A stretch of 64,000 nt of DNA from Pseudonocardia petroleophila (GTDB lineage Bacteria; Actinomycetota; Actinomycetes; Mycobacteriales; Pseudonocardiaceae), in the NCBI RefSeq assembly GCF_014235185.1, contig NZ_CP060131.1:379501-443500 (forward strand), read 5' to 3'. The position numbers were made by a program, and so were the translations under genes. Every line of letters starts with the position of its first letter. The first letter of the stretch is position 1. Positions 8,050 through 17,154 of the stretch are shown here, piece by piece. The notes below the pieces were generated by a model, which saw only the letters and a list, made by a program, of their open reading frames with translations, made no database searches and was not told the DNA's origin.

Positions 8050-8952
8050 ATGGACCGGTGGACCGCTTCCGACATCACGCCGCAGACCGGACGAACCGTC
8101 GTCGTCACCGGCGCCAACAGCGGCATCGGTCTCGCCGCCACCCGGGAGCTCGTCCGCGCCGGGGCCCGGGTCGTGATGGCGGTGCGCGACACCGCGAAGG
8201 GCGAGGCGGCCGCGGCCGGGCTGGCCGGGTCGCCCGGCACCGCGGAGGTCCGCAGGCTCGACCTCGCCGACCTGGCGTCGGTGCACGGGTTCGCCGCGAC
8301 CGTCGACCACCCCGTCGACGTGCTGGTCAACAACGCCGGACTGATGGCCGTCCCGCACCGCCGGACCGCCGACGGCTTCGAGATGCAGATCGGCACCAAC
8401 TTCCTCGGCCACTTCGCGCTCACCGGCCTGCTGCTGCCGCGGCTGACCGACCGCGTCGTGACGCTGTCGAGCGCCGCGCACCGGCTCGGGCAGCTCGACG
8501 TCGACGACCTCAACTGGGAGCGCCGCCGCTACCAGCGCTGGTTCGCCTACAGCCAGTCCAAGCTGGCCGACCTCATGTTCGCCTACGAGCTGCAGCGTCG
8601 GTTCGTGGCCGCGGGGTCCCTGCTGCGCTCCGTGGCCGCGCACCCCGGCTACGCCGCCACCAACCTGCAGTCGCGCACCGAGTCGGTGCAGGACCGGGTG
8701 ATGGGCCTGCTCAACCGGGTGGTGGCGCAGGGCCCCGAGGCCGGCGCCCTCCCGACGCTCTACGCGGCGACCGAGCCCGACCTGCCCGGCGGCTCCTACA
8801 TCGGCCCGGACGGCCCGGGCGAGGTCGCCGGCGCACCGCGGCCGGTGGGCAGCTCCGCGGCGTCGCACGACCGCGTCGTGGCCCGGGCCCTGTGGGAGCG
8901 GGCCGCCGCGCTGACCGGTGTGCGCCCGGATGTCGTTCCCGCACCGCGCTGA
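8050..8952 (+). CDS. Short-chain dehydrogenase/reductase
   Basis: A 300-residue classical SDR of the retinol-dehydrogenase-like branch. It shows the NAD(P) loop TGANSGIG near residue 19, the arginine-containing second strand MAVRD (suggesting NADP), the NNAG motif, a catalytic Ser in LSSAAHR and the YSQSK catalytic Tyr/Lys pair. ATG 8050 is the first good start and is divergent from ispD, with 36 bases between the two starts. The true substrate is unknown. Confidence 0.88.
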   Translation: MDRWTASDITPQTGRTVVVTGANSGIGLAATRELVRAGARVVMAVRDTAKGEAAAAGLAGSPGTAEVRRLDLADLASVHGFAATVDHPVDVLVNNAGLMAVPHRRTADGFEMQIGTNFLGHFALTGLLLPRLTDRVVTLSSAAHRLGQLDVDDLNWERRRYQRWFAYSQSKLADLMFAYELQRRFVAAGSLLRSVAAHPGYAATNLQSRTESVQDRVMGLLNRVVAQGPEAGALPTLYAATEPDLPGGSYIGPDGPGEVAGAPRPVGSSAASHDRVVARALWERAAALTGVRPDVVPAPR

Positions 8953-9097
8953 CGACGGTGCGACGTCCGGCCGGCGGTCACGCACAGTACTGTCGGAGGT
9001 GGTCTCACCGTCGAGCCCGGATGTGACAGGACGAGGCATCACGGCCCCCCGAGCACCGGGGCAGGGCGAGCACAGGAAGGGCTGGGGGTGACCAGCA

Positions 9098-11320
9098 GTG
9101 GACGACCGGGCCCGACCGGGGCGTGACCGCGTGCCGCCCCGACCCGATCCCGACGCCCCGTGGCCGCGCCGGGCCGAGCGCGAGCGGATCGAGCAGCAGC
9201 GCATCGAGCAGCAGCGCCGGGAGCTCGAGCGCCGCGAGCGCGGCCGGGCCCGCGCCACCGGCGGTCGCCCGGTGCCCCCGCTCCCTCCGCGGCGACGCCC
9301 CGTGATCGAACCGCCGCCCGTCGAGGACCCGACCCGGCCCGTCGCGCCCCGTCAGCGCTCGTCCTACGAGCGCGGGGTCGCCGACGCCGCGCGGCGCGCC
9401 GCGTCCCGGCGCGACCCCGACGAGCCGGTCACCCGGATCACGCCGCGCCGGCCGGACCCGGCGGACGAGGACGACCTCCGCACGCGCCCCGTCCGCCGCA
9501 CCCCGCCCCCCGACGCCCCGCGCCGTCCCGCCCGCCCCGCGGCGGGCGCCCCGGCGTCCGGGTCACCCGCGTCCGGATCGCCCGCGTCGGGCTTCCCGAA
9601 GGCCGGCCCGGCGGCCACGGTCGCCGCGGCCTCCCGGGCCGGGTCCCCGACGGCGGCGGCCGGGAAGGCGGGCTCCCCGACGGCGGGGGCCCCGCGGACG
9701 GGGACCCCGAAGGCGGCCGGCGCAGCGGCGACGGGCGCCGCACCGACCGGCACGCCGCCGCGCGGCGCGGCGGAGGCGGGTACGGCGACGAAGGCCACCG
9801 GCTCCGGCGGTCACCGGCCCACCCCGCCCCCGGTCCGGCGCACCGGGCGCCGACGGCCCCGCACGCTGGGCCGGGCGCTCCTCACGACCGCGGCCGCCGC
9901 CGTCGCCCCCGGCAGCGGGCACCTCATGCTGCACCGCCGCCGCACCGGCTGGCTGATCCTCGGCCCGTTCCTGCTCGCCGTCGTCACCCTCGTCGTCCTG
10001 CTGGCCACGCTGCGGCGCTCCGACCTGATCGCCCCGCTGCTGTCCTCGCGGGGCCTGGCCGTCGCCTCGATCGCCTGCGTCGTCGCGGCGCTCGCCTGGA
10101 TCGCGGTGATCGTCCGGACCTGGTCGATCTCCCAGCCGCGCGGGCTCGACTCCGGCCGGCGCACGGTCGGCATCGCGGTCGTCACCGCGCTGTGCCTGGT
10201 CGTCGCCGCACCGCTGGGCTTCGCCGCCAACCTGGCCAACTCCTCGCGCTCGGTGCTCGGCGAGCTGTTCGCCGACGACGCCGGCAGCGCCGCCGCGCTC
10301 GGCCCCCGCGTCAACCTGCTGCTCGTCGGCAGCGACGCCGGGCCCGACCGCACCGGCACCCGCACCGACACGATGATGGTGGCGAGCATCGACACCGCCT
10401 CCGGGCGCACGACGCTGTTCAGCCTGCCCCGCAACATCGCCTACGCGCAGTTCCCGCCCGGGTCGCCGATGGCCGAGGAGTTCCCCGACGGCTTCCACGA
10501 CAGCGCGGGCCCCTCGGGCAACTACTACCTCAACGCCGTCTACGCCTACGGCCACGAGTTCCCGGCGCTGGCCCCGGCCGGGCCGACCGACGACCCCGGG
10601 CTCAACCTGCTGCACCAGACCGTGTCGTACATGCTCGGGCTCGACCTGGACTACTACGTCGAGCTCGACATGGCGGGGTTCGCCGCGATCATCGACTCCC
10701 TGGGCGGGGTCCAGGTCGACGTCGGCCCGGACCGCATCCCGGTCGGCGGGATCAGCCCGACCGGCCGGGCGGTGCCGCCCGACCGCTACATCGAGCCCGG
10801 CGTCCAGCAGCTCAGCGGGGAGGACGCGCTCGCGTTCGCCCGCTCCCGCACCAACTCCACCGACTACGTGCGGATGGGCCGCCAGCGCTGCCTGATCCAG
10901 AACATCCTCGACCAGAACCAGCCCGCCGAGCTGCTCACCAACTTCCAGTCGATCGCGCGGGCGACGACCGACAGCGTCTCCACCGACATCCCGCAGCAGG
11001 CCCTGCCCGCGCTGCTGTCGGTGGCCGACGCCCCGATCCAGCTGGAGAGCGTGGCGTTCGACCCGAACCTGCCCGACCCGGACCAGTCCGACGGCCGCTT
11101 CAACACCGGCGACCCCAACTTCACGCTGATGCGCGAGATCGTCCAGGACGCCATCAACCGCGACCCGGCGGCGGACCCGCCCACCGTGGCCGCGGCCCCG
11201 TCGGACATCCCGGAGACGAACGAGGCCACCGAGGACGCCGAGGGCGGCGGGTCCGGCACCGACGGCACCTCCGACGCCCCGCTGACCTCGACGCCGGTGT
11301 CGGTCGCCCGGGCCTGCTGA
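9098..11320 (+). CDS. LytR-CpsA-Psr (LCP) family cell-wall ligase
   Basis: A 740-residue membrane protein that, by family, transfers polyprenyl-linked glycopolymers to peptidoglycan (arabinogalactan or teichoic-type ligase). Residues 1-250 are a long cytoplasmic, low-complexity part: an Arg/Glu/Gln coiled segment (ERERIEQQRIEQQRRELERR) and degenerate Ala/Gly/Ser/Pro repeats. Several hydrophobic segments follow at about 256-380, then the extracytoplasmic LCP domain at about 405-625. Motifs include LLLVGSDAG, RTDTMMVASID, SLPRNI, LGGVQVDV and LAFARSRTNSTDYVRMGRQR with the catalytic arginines. A charged, disordered tail ends the protein. The start is GTG 9098. The stop lies six bases from the convergent response regulator. 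Confidence 0.88.
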   Translation: MDDRARPGRDRVPPRPDPDAPWPRRAERERIEQQRIEQQRRELERRERGRARATGGRPVPPLPPRRRPVIEPPPVEDPTRPVAPRQRSSYERGVADAARRAASRRDPDEPVTRITPRRPDPADEDDLRTRPVRRTPPPDAPRRPARPAAGAPASGSPASGSPASGFPKAGPAATVAAASRAGSPTAAAGKAGSPTAGAPRTGTPKAAGAAATGAAPTGTPPRGAAEAGTATKATGSGGHRPTPPPVRRTGRRRPRTLGRALLTTAAAAVAPGSGHLMLHRRRTGWLILGPFLLAVVTLVVLLATLRRSDLIAPLLSSRGLAVASIACVVAALAWIAVIVRTWSISQPRGLDSGRRTVGIAVVTALCLVVAAPLGFAANLANSSRSVLGELFADDAGSAAALGPRVNLLLVGSDAGPDRTGTRTDTMMVASIDTASGRTTLFSLPRNIAYAQFPPGSPMAEEFPDGFHDSAGPSGNYYLNAVYAYGHEFPALAPAGPTDDPGLNLLHQTVSYMLGLDLDYYVELDMAGFAAIIDSLGGVQVDVGPDRIPVGGISPTGRAVPPDRYIEPGVQQLSGEDALAFARSRTNSTDYVRMGRQRCLIQNILDQNQPAELLTNFQSIARATTDSVSTDIPQQALPALLSVADAPIQLESVAFDPNLPDPDQSDGRFNTGDPNFTLMREIVQDAINRDPAADPPTVAAAPSDIPETNEATEDAEGGGSGTDGTSDAPLTSTPVSVARAC

Positions 11321-11326
11321 CGCCGC

Positions 11327-12025
11327 TCAGGTGCCGCCGTGGGGCCGCCAGGTGTACTCCACCTGCGGACGCCCGGTCGTGCCGTAGCGCAGGGCCCGCT
11401 CGGCCAGCCCGGTGTCGGCGAGGTGCTCGAGGTAGCGGCGGGCGGTGACCCGGGAGACCCCGACGAGGTCGGCGACCTCCACCGCGGTGCGCCCGGCGTC
11501 GGGGACCAGCGCGCCCGCGACCTGGTCGAGCGACTCGCGGCTGATCCCCTTGGGCAGGTCGGCGACCTCCGACGGGGCGCGCAGGGCGTCGAGCAGGCCG
11601 TCGACGTCGGACTGCGCGACCAGCGGGCCCGGGTCCCGCTCGCGGTAGGCCAGGTAGCCCTCCAGCTTCGCCCGCACCACCCCGGCCGGGAACGGCTTCA
11701 TCAGGTACTGGGTGGCGCCGAACGCGACGGCCGCGCGGACCACCTCCAGGTCCCGCGAGCGGGTCACCATGATCACGTCGCAGGCGTGGCCCGCGGCGCG
11801 CATGCGGCGCAGGACGTCGAGCCCGCTCATGTCGGGCAGGTGCACGTCGAGCAGGACGAGGTCGACGGGCCGGATCGCGAGCGCCCGCAGCGCCGCGGTC
11901 CCCGTGGCGGCCCGCCCGACCACGGCGAACCCGCGGACCCGCTCCACGTAGGCGGCGTGCGCGTCCAGCGCGATCGGGTCGTCGTCGACGACGAGGGTCC
12001 GGATCACGATGTCGGGCGGGCTCAC
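11327..12025 (-). CDS. Response regulator, CitB/DcuR family (module 1)
   Basis: A 232-residue regulator: receiver domain with acidic cluster DDD at 14-16, phospho-acceptor Asp60 in LVLLDVHLPD and the conserved Lys in YLMKPF, followed by a C-terminal helix-turn-helix (about 165-225: VADLVGVSRVTARRYLEHL) typical of CitB/DpiA/DcuR proteins. GTG 12025 overlaps the kinase stop by four bases, so it is translated after the kinase. Its partner and the divergent dctA gene indicate control of C4-dicarboxylate uptake. Confidence 0.9.
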   Translation of the reverse strand: MSPPDIVIRTLVVDDDPIALDAHAAYVERVRGFAVVGRAATGTAALRALAIRPVDLVLLDVHLPDMSGLDVLRRMRAAGHACDVIMVTRSRDLEVVRAAVAFGATQYLMKPFPAGVVRAKLEGYLAYRERDPGPLVAQSDVDGLLDALRAPSEVADLPKGISRESLDQVAGALVPDAGRTAVEVADLVGVSRVTARRYLEHLADTGLAERALRYGTTGRPQVEYTWRPHGGT

Positions 12026-13617
12026 GGACGCGGCTCCGGCAGCCGCACCCGCAGCTCGGCCCCGCCGCCCGGGGCGTTCCCGGCCGACACGGTGCCGCCG
12101 TGGCGGTGCACCGCCCGCCGGACCAGCGCGAGGCCGAGCCCGCGGCCCATCCCGTCCGCCGGCTTGGTGCTCCAGCCGCTGGTGAACGCCGCCTCCGGGT
12201 CGGGCAGGCCCGGGCCGCTGTCGGTGACGCGCAGGACGAACCCGTCGTCGGCGCACCCGGCGTCGAGGCGCACCCAGCGCGGCTCGGGACCCTCCAGCGC
12301 GGCGTCGACGGCGTTGTCGAGGAGGTTGCCGACGATGGTGACGAGGTCGCGGGGGTCGGCGAGCCCGGCGGGCACCTGCGCGCCCTCCCCCAGCCCCAGC
12401 TCGACGCCGCGCTCCCCGGCCTCCGCCGCCTTCCCGACGACGAGCGCGGCGAGCTCGGGCACGGCGATGCCGGCGAGCACCGCGTCGGTGAGGTGGCGGG
12501 CCAGCTCCAGCTCGGCGGTGGCGTAGGTCAGCGCCTCCTCGGCGCGGCCCAGCTCGATCAGCGAGACGACGGTGTGCAGCTGGTTGGCCGCCTCGTGGGC
12601 CTGCGCGTTGAGCGACTGCGCGAAGCCGCGGATCGTCTCCAGCTCGGTGCTCAGCGCACGCAGCTCGGTGTGGTCGCGCAGCGTCACCACGGTGCCGAGG
12701 TCGTGGCCCGCCCAGCGGGCGGGGGCCTGGTTGACCACGACGATCCGCTCGGCCGTCAGGTGGATCTCGTCGGAGCGCCGCTCCCCCGCGGCGAGCGCCG
12801 ACCCCAGCGCGTCGGGCAGGCCGAGCGCGTCGACGGGCCGGCCCGCGACCTCCGGCGGGAGCGCGAGCAGCCGCCGGGCCTCGTCGTTGACCAGCTGGAC
12901 GCGACCGCCCCGGTCGAGCAGCAGCAGCCCCTCCCGGACCGAGTGCAGGACGGTGTCGTAGTACTCGTACATCCGCGACAGCTCGGCCGGGCCCATGTCG
13001 TGCGTGGTGCGCCGCAGCCAGCGGCTGACCAGCCAGGACCCCAGCGCGGCCGCGGTGAGCGCGGCGCCCGCGAACGCCAGCAGCACCGGCAGCCGCCCGG
13101 CCAGCTCGCGCGACACCGCCGTGACGGTGCGCCCGACCGACACCAGCGCGACCACCCGCCCGTCGGCGGGGTCGACGACCGGGACGACGGCGCGCACCGA
13201 CGGCCCGAGGGTGCCGGTGTAGGTCTCGGTGAACGTCGTGACCCCCGCGGCGGCGGGGCCGATCGTGCCGCGGAAGGTGCGCCCGATCTCGGCGGGGTCG
13301 GTGTGCGAGTAGCGGATGCCGGTGGGCGTCATGACCACGACGAAGTCGGTCGCGGTGTCGGCCCGCACCCGCTCGGTCAGGGGTTGCAGCACCGCGGACG
13401 GGTCGGGGTCGTCCAGCGCGGCGAGGACGTCGGGCACCGCGGCGAGCGTGTGCGCGACACCCAGCATCTCCTCGGCCGTCTCGCGCTCGTTGTCGCCGGC
13501 GAACTGCAGGTAGGTGGCCACGCCGACGCCGCCGAGCACCAGGGCGACCAGCAGTGCCTGCAGCGCGAACAGCTGGGCCGCGAGGCTCCACCGGCTCACC
13601 CGGCGCAGAAGGGTCAC
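12022..13617 (-). CDS. Sensor histidine kinase, CitA/DcuS family (module 1)
   Basis: A 531-residue kinase. After a short N-terminus it has a first membrane helix (about residues 10-35), an extracytoplasmic PAS-like (PDC) domain with the characteristic MTPTGIRYSHTDPAEIG region, and a second helix at about 180-205. A cytoplasmic PAS follows (LLLDRGGRVQLVNDEA), then the phospho-acceptor His in AQAHEAANQLHT, the N-box NLLDNAVDAAL and G-boxes DSGPGLPD and GRGLGLALV. This architecture senses citrate, fumarate or malate in relatives. GTG 13617 is preferred because 34 more upstream codons would cross the operator-like repeats. It is transcribed divergently from dctA. Confidence 0.9.
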   Translation of the reverse strand: MTLLRRVSRWSLAAQLFALQALLVALVLGGVGVATYLQFAGDNERETAEEMLGVAHTLAAVPDVLAALDDPDPSAVLQPLTERVRADTATDFVVVMTPTGIRYSHTDPAEIGRTFRGTIGPAAAGVTTFTETYTGTLGPSVRAVVPVVDPADGRVVALVSVGRTVTAVSRELAGRLPVLLAFAGAALTAAALGSWLVSRWLRRTTHDMGPAELSRMYEYYDTVLHSVREGLLLLDRGGRVQLVNDEARRLLALPPEVAGRPVDALGLPDALGSALAAGERRSDEIHLTAERIVVVNQAPARWAGHDLGTVVTLRDHTELRALSTELETIRGFAQSLNAQAHEAANQLHTVVSLIELGRAEEALTYATAELELARHLTDAVLAGIAVPELAALVVGKAAEAGERGVELGLGEGAQVPAGLADPRDLVTIVGNLLDNAVDAALEGPEPRWVRLDAGCADDGFVLRVTDSGPGLPDPEAAFTSGWSTKPADGMGRGLGLALVRRAVHRHGGTVSAGNAPGGGAELRVRLPEPRP

Positions 13618-13634
13618 GCTACGTACGCTCCGTC

Positions 13635-13652
13635 GAACGAAATGAACGAAAG
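13635..13652. promoter_or_regulatory. AACGA direct repeats in the dctA / two-component intergenic region
   Basis: GAACGAAAT (13635-13643) is followed head-to-tail by GAACGAAAG (13644-13652). The core AACGA occurs at 13636 and 13645, nine bases apart. The same AACGA-N4-AACGA arrangement occurs in the divergent region of the second module at 18742. It is a likely response-regulator site controlling dctA and/or the kinase operon. Confidence 0.55.
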
Positions 13653-13752
13653 GGTGAGGTGCACCACGACTCCCCTCATCCTGTGCCGGAAGGGTGCCGT
13701 TCCCGTCCAGGACGCGCAACGCACCGGTCCGTCGGATTCGAAGGGGAACCCG

Positions 13753-15108
13753 TTGTCCACCAGCACCGAGTCAACCAGCCCGGACGCCCAACCCGCCCCG
13801 AAGCGGGACCGCACCCACTTCCTCTACATCGCGGTCATCGTCGCCGTCATCCTCGGCGTCGCCGTGGGAATCGTCGCACCCGGCTTCGCCAAGTCGCTCA
13901 AGCCGATCGGGTCGAGCTTCGTCGACCTGATCAAGATGATGATCTCGCCGATCATCTTCTGCACGATCGTGCTCGGCATCGGGGCGGTGAAGCAGGCCGC
14001 CAAGGTCGGCAAGGTCGGCGCCATCGCGCTGGGCTACTTCCTGACGATGTCGACCGCGGCGCTGGGCATCGGGCTGATCGTCGGCAACATCGTGCAGCCC
14101 GGCTCCGGCCTGGTCCTGCCCGACGAGCCGTACGAGGTCGCCGAGAGCGAGGGCCTCGACCTCATCCCCGACACCCTGGTCTCGCCGCTGGTGGGCACGA
14201 GCGTGCTGCAGACGCTGTTCGTCGCGCTGCTGGTCGGCTTCGCGGTGCAGGCGCTCGGCACGAAGGGCGAGCCGATCCTGCGCGGCATCGGGCACTTCCA
14301 GAAGCTGGTCTTCAAGATCCTCACGATGATCCTGTGGCTGGCCCCGATCGGCGCGTTCGGCGCGATCGCCGCGGTCGTCGGCGAGACCGGCTGGTCCGCG
14401 GTGGGCGCGCTGCTGCAGATCATGCTCGGCTTCTACGTGACCTGCGCGCTGTTCGTGTTCGGCATCCTCGGCCTGGTGCTGCGCTTCGGCGCCGGGATCA
14501 ACATCTTCACGCTGCTCAAGTACCTGGGCCGCGAGTTCCTGCTGATCGTCTCGACGTCGTCGTCGGAGTCGGCGCTGCCGCGCCTCATCGCGAAGATGGA
14601 GCACCTGGGCGTCTCGCGGCCGGTCGTCGGCATCACGGTGCCCACCGGCTACTCGTTCAACCTCGACGGCACCGCGATCTACCTGACGATGGCGTCGCTG
14701 TTCATCGCCACCGCGCAGGGCTCGCCGCTGGCCCTGGGCGAGCAGATCTCGCTCCTCGTGTTCATGATCATCGCCTCGAAGGGCGCCGCGGGCGTCACCG
14801 GTGCCGGGCTCGCCACGCTGGCCGCCGGCCTGCAGTCGCACCGCCCCGACCTGGTCGACGGCGTCGGCCTCATCGTCGGCATCGACCGGTTCATGTCCGA
14901 GGCCCGCGCCGTCACCAACTTCGCCGGCAACGCCGTCGCGACGGTGCTCATCGGGCACTGGGTCGGCGAGTTCGACCGGGCCCAGGCCGACCGCGTCTTC
15001 GCCGGTCAGGACCCGTTCGACGAGTCGACGATGGTCGACGACGACCACGGTGCGCCGTCGGCGGGCGGGCCGTCGCTGACCAAGGAGCCCGCGGGCTCGC
15101 AGACCTGA
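13753..15108 (+). CDS. dctA: C4-dicarboxylate:cation symporter DctA family
   Basis: A 451-residue member of the DAACS (glutamate/dicarboxylate) family that brings succinate, fumarate or malate in with Na+ or H+. It begins with a Ser/Thr-rich cytoplasmic tail, then helices starting YIAVIVAVILGVAVGIV, the ISPIIFCTIVLGIGA region, the serine-rich re-entrant loop STSSSESALPR, and PTGYSFNLDGTAIYLTM and NFAGNAVATVLIGHW near the end. TTG 13753 is chosen because AAGGGGAA lies a few bases upstream. No better ATG/GTG has an RBS. It is divergent from the CitAB-like kinase operon, which probably controls it. Confidence 0.92.
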   Translation: MSTSTESTSPDAQPAPKRDRTHFLYIAVIVAVILGVAVGIVAPGFAKSLKPIGSSFVDLIKMMISPIIFCTIVLGIGAVKQAAKVGKVGAIALGYFLTMSTAALGIGLIVGNIVQPGSGLVLPDEPYEVAESEGLDLIPDTLVSPLVGTSVLQTLFVALLVGFAVQALGTKGEPILRGIGHFQKLVFKILTMILWLAPIGAFGAIAAVVGETGWSAVGALLQIMLGFYVTCALFVFGILGLVLRFGAGINIFTLLKYLGREFLLIVSTSSSESALPRLIAKMEHLGVSRPVVGITVPTGYSFNLDGTAIYLTMASLFIATAQGSPLALGEQISLLVFMIIASKGAAGVTGAGLATLAAGLQSHRPDLVDGVGLIVGIDRFMSEARAVTNFAGNAVATVLIGHWVGEFDRAQADRVFAGQDPFDESTMVDDDHGAPSAGGPSLTKEPAGSQT

Positions 15109-15147
15109 CACCCCGCCCCACCAGGGGGTCGCCCGCGGGGCGGTGTG
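15109..15147 (+). terminator. Hairpin after dctA
   Basis: CACCCCGCCCC (15109-15119) pairs with GGGGCGGTGTG (15137-15147) at 10 of 11 positions across a 17-base loop, starting right after the dctA stop. It probably separates dctA from the mIHF gene. Confidence 0.5.
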
Positions 15148-15227
15148 CGGTTCTGTCAGGCTGGTCCGTGAAGATGACCTGCGTCGACACCCGTCCGGGG
15201 TGGACGCACGGAGAGGAGACACCCGAG

Positions 15228-15539
15228 ATGGCACTGCCCACGCTCACCCCCGAGCAGCGCGCCGACGCCCTCAAGAAGGCTGCCGCCGCCCGCACCGCCC
15301 GCAAGGAGCTGCGCGACGCGATCGCCCGTGGCGACGAGACGATCCCCGCGGTGCTCGACCGCGCCAAGTCCGACACGATCGTCGGCAAGACCAAGGTCGC
15401 CGACCTGCTCAAGAGCCTTCCCGGCTACGGCCCGGCCAAGGTCTCGGCCCTGCTGGAGCAGACCGGCATCGACGTCTCCCGCCGCGCCGCCGGCCTCGGC
15501 GACCGCCAGCGCCAGGCGCTGCTCGACGCCCTGAAGTAA
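15228..15539 (+). CDS. mihF: Mycobacterial-type integration host factor (mIHF)
   Basis: A 103-residue nucleoid protein with the actinobacterial IHF start MALPTLTPEQRADALKKA, a basic helical N-terminus, and the helix-two-turn-helix DNA-binding part (about 60-100) with KVADLLKSLPGYGPAKV and the typical ending GIDVSRRAAGLG. It binds and bends DNA and compacts the nucleoid. ATG 15228 follows GAGAGGAGAC. In most actinobacteria mihF is next to gmk; here it lies between dctA and a hydrolase, so it may be a second copy or a moved gene. Confidence 0.92.
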   Translation: MALPTLTPEQRADALKKAAAARTARKELRDAIARGDETIPAVLDRAKSDTIVGKTKVADLLKSLPGYGPAKVSALLEQTGIDVSRRAAGLGDRQRQALLDALK

Positions 15540-15552
15540 GCCGCTCCACCCC

Positions 15553-15589
15553 GCTGCCCGGCCCCGCACACCCCGCGGGGCCGGGCAGC
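15553..15589 (+). terminator. Strong hairpin terminator after mihF
   Basis: A perfect 15-bp GC-rich stem (15553-15567 with 15575-15589, loop ACACCCC) starts 14 bases after the mihF stop and ends 21 bases before the next start codon. Confidence 0.8.
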
Positions 15590-15610
15590 GTGCTGTGACA
15601 GGCTGGTGGC

Positions 15611-16504
15611 GTGGAACGCTTCGTCGACGTCGCCCCCGGCGTGCGCCTGTGGGCCGAGGACCTTCCCGCCACGGGCGCGGATCCCGAACCCGAACCCGTC
15701 CTGCTGGTGATGGGCGCCAACGCCTCCGGCCTGGTCTGGCCCGACGCGCTGGTCGACCGGCTCGCCGAGCGCCACCGCGTGATCCGCTACGACCACCGCG
15801 ACACCGGCCGCTCGACGTGGGCGTTCGACGAGCACCCCTACGCGCTCACCGACCTGGCCGCCGACGCCGTCGCCGTCCTGGACGCGTTCGACGTGCCGCG
15901 CGCGCACCTCGTCGGGATGTCGATGGGGGGCGTGCTGGTCCAGCTGGTGCTCCTCGACGCCCCCGAGCGCGTCGCCACGGCCACGGTGTTCTGCACCGCC
16001 GCGCTCGGCGGCTACGGCTCGCCCGACCTGCCCGCGCCGTCGGCGGAGCTGCTCGCGCTGTGGGAGCACATGGCCGACCCCCGCGACGTCGAGGCCGAGC
16101 TGGACTGGCGCGTCGCGCACTGGCGGGCGCTCGGCGGCACCGGAACCCCCTTCGACGCCGAGGAGTTCCGCGCGCTGGAGCGGCGGGCGATCGCCCACGC
16201 CGGACGCCACGACAACCCCGCCGCGCACGCCCGCGCCGCGCAGACCGGGCTCGACCGCGGCGCCGAGCTCGCCGCCGTCGAGGTGCCGACGCTGGTCGTC
16301 GAGGCGCCGGAGGACCCGATCAACCCGCCGCCGCACTCCGGGCACCTGGCCCGAGCGCTGGGCCGCGGTCGGCTCGTGCGGATCCCGGGGATGGGGCACG
16401 CGATCACCCGCACCGTGGTGGCGCCGCTGGCGGCGGCGATCCTCACCCAGACGACGCTGGCCCGGACGACCGGGGCGTTCGCCGCTCACGACCCCCAGCG
16501 GTAG
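15611..16504 (+). CDS. Alpha/beta hydrolase
   Basis: A 297-residue cytoplasmic alpha/beta-hydrolase. It shows the oxyanion loop VLLVMGANASG, the YDHRDTGRS turn, nucleophile Ser104 in GMSMGG, the Asp in VEAPEDPINPP and the His in GMGHAIT, in the expected order. These resemble TigrF/aclacinomycin-methylesterase-like hydrolases, but the substrate cannot be called. GTG 15611 follows the mihF terminator. Its 3' end overlaps the convergent response regulator gene by 19 bases, so both share sequence at their stops. Confidence 0.87.
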   Translation: MERFVDVAPGVRLWAEDLPATGADPEPEPVLLVMGANASGLVWPDALVDRLAERHRVIRYDHRDTGRSTWAFDEHPYALTDLAADAVAVLDAFDVPRAHLVGMSMGGVLVQLVLLDAPERVATATVFCTAALGGYGSPDLPAPSAELLALWEHMADPRDVEAELDWRVAHWRALGGTGTPFDAEEFRALERRAIAHAGRHDNPAAHARAAQTGLDRGAELAAVEVPTLVVEAPEDPINPPPHSGHLARALGRGRLVRIPGMGHAITRTVVAPLAAAILTQTTLARTTGAFAAHDPQR

Positions 16505-17154
16505 CGGCGCTCCGGGCGCCCGGTGCCGCCGTAGCGCTGGCGCACCACCGCCGCCCCGGTCTCGACGAAGTGCTCGAGGTAGCGCCGCGCGCTGACCCGC
16601 GACAGCTCGGTGCGCTCGGCGCACTCGGTCGCCGACAGGTCGCCGTCGGCGTCGCGGAGCACCTTCTCCACGAGCCGGGCGGTGGTCGAGGTCAGCCCCT
16701 TGGGCAGCCGCGTCGCGACCCCGGGGCGTGCGCCGAACACGGTGTCGATGTCGTCCTGGCCCGCCCGGTCCAGCCCGGCCAGCCGCCCCCGCACCCGCCC
16801 GATCCGCTCGACGTGCTGGGCGAGGACCGCCGCGTCGAACGGTTTGACCAGGTAGTGCGCCGCCCCGCCGTGCAGCGCCCCGGTGACGGTCACGGAGTCG
16901 TCGGCCGCGGTGATCATCAGGACGAACGGGTCGTCGGCGGAGCCGGTGCGCAGCAGGCGCAGGACCTCCAGCCCGGAGACGTCGGGGAGGTAGACGTCGA
17001 GCAGCACGAGGTCCGGTCGCAGCGTCGTGGCCATCCGCAGCGCGTCGGCGCCGGTGTGCGCGACGCCCACCACGGTGCACCCGGGGATCCGCGCGACGTA
17101 GCCGCTGTGCACGCGGGCCACCATGAAGTCGTCGTCGACGACGAGCACGCGCAT
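16486..17154 (-). CDS. Response regulator, CitB/DcuR family (module 2)
   Basis: A 222-residue paralogue of the regulator at 11.3 kb: acidic cluster DDD at 7-9, phospho-acceptor Asp53 in LVLLDVYLPD, Lys in YLVKPF, and a C-terminal helix-turn-helix with ECAERTELSRVSARRYLEHF, the same SR-V-ARRYLEH signature as module 1. ATG 17154 overlaps the kinase stop (ATGA). It probably activates the divergent tctCBA operon. Confidence 0.9.
   Translation of the reverse strand: MRVLVVDDDFMVARVHSGYVARIPGCTVVGVAHTGADALRMATTLRPDLVLLDVYLPDVSGLEVLRLLRTGSADDPFVLMITAADDSVTVTGALHGGAAHYLVKPFDAAVLAQHVERIGRVRGRLAGLDRAGQDDIDTVFGARPGVATRLPKGLTSTTARLVEKVLRDADGDLSATECAERTELSRVSARRYLEHFVETGAAVVRQRYGGTGRPERRYRWGS

Noticed and set aside
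9160..11448. Long alternative + strand frame over the LCP gene
   Set aside because: It is Arg/Pro/Ala-rich shadow sequence without motifs. The LCP frame has clear membrane helices and catalytic residues.
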